DNA of 64,000 nucleotides from Methanobacterium sp964452085. Lineage in GTDB: Archaea > Methanobacteriota > Methanobacteria > Methanobacteriales > Methanobacteriaceae. Below, one piece after another: positions 63,895 through 64,000 of this stretch. The stretch lies in contig CAYVKL010000009.1 in the NCBI GenBank assembly GCA_964452085.1, positions 18,935 to 82,934 on the forward strand, written 5' to 3'. Below the pieces are notes generated by a model. The model was not told the DNA's origin, did not search any database, and worked only from the letters and a program-made list of their open reading frames with translations. How positions within the stretch are numbered: position 1 is the stretch's first letter; the number at the start of each line of letters is the position of its first letter. The translations under genes were made by a program, and so were the position numbers.

Positions 63895-63903
63895 TTTATA
63901 TAA
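63895..63903 (+). promoter_or_regulatory. TATA box of the thermosome gene
   Basis: TTTATATAA at 63895-63903 predicts transcription from about 63927, giving a ~24-base leader with GAGGTGA ahead of GTG 63951. Confidence 0.65.
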
Positions 63904-63945
63904 CTGCTAACCTATTGATCATTTACATAAAACAATTTGAGGTGA

Positions 63946-64000
<55 letters not shown>

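Overview
The window looks like a chromosomal segment of a mesophilic, pseudomurein-walled methanogen of the order Methanobacteriales, most likely Methanobacterium or a close relative. The evidence is an AT-rich genome with archaeal TATA boxes, a histone, a thermosome start, archaeal CDP-archaeol and tetraether lipid enzymes, methanofuran, methanopterin, F420 and coenzyme B genes, and a secreted protein with pseudomurein-binding repeats, a module confined to Methanobacteriales and their viruses. There is no insertion sequence, CRISPR array or prophage. The segment is core chromosome with a few accessory genes.

Layout: 0-5 kb holds an AMMECR1 gene (5' end cut off), NOG1 GTPase, an Hsp20 with an unusual repetitive N-terminus, a SIS-domain isomerase and ThiN. 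5-8 kb is one large secreted protein: TIM-barrel hydrolase-like domain, three pairs of pseudomurein-binding repeats (two identical over 425 bp) and a transglutaminase/C71-like peptidase. 8-14 kb has ribL, a lipid-linked sugar flippase, a two-domain PEP-utilizing enzyme, hisA and truA. 14-29 kb is a cofactor and lipid region: DUF460, wecB, wecC-mfnD-mfnF (overlapping), carS and Tes (divergent), beta-RFAP synthase, homoaconitase small subunit, a zinc-finger protein, pcm and a tRNA methylthiotransferase. Two tRNA genes (Val-GAC, Phe-GAA) lie at 29.6 kb. 29.9-43 kb holds a GerW/DUF2953 pair, a four-PAS histidine kinase, rubrerythrin, histone, cofH, deoC, elp3, a PRC-barrel protein, DUF2098 and a radical SAM gene.

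43-53 kb is the most accessory part: a TetR regulator with a palindromic operator and a flavodoxin-ferredoxin protein, an Fe-S-rich protein, a RelE-type toxin domain fused to a possible antitoxin segment, a REC-REC-glycosyltransferase 2 fusion, and two genes (an Old Yellow Enzyme relative and one of two DUF2115 paralogs) each broken by one missing A. 53-64 kb holds a Hel308-like helicase, moaC, cbiD, a thioredoxin-like protein, and an amino-acid operon aroK-aroQ-rps17e-lysC-dapA-dapB-asd ending in a hairpin terminator. A thermosome gene starts at the right edge.

Three cross-cutting observations: two genes (5044 and 14235) seem to start at CTG codons with ideal Shine-Dalgarno spacing; short degenerate tandem repeats occur again and again between genes, often touching stop codons; and several proteins fuse domains in ways I have not met before.
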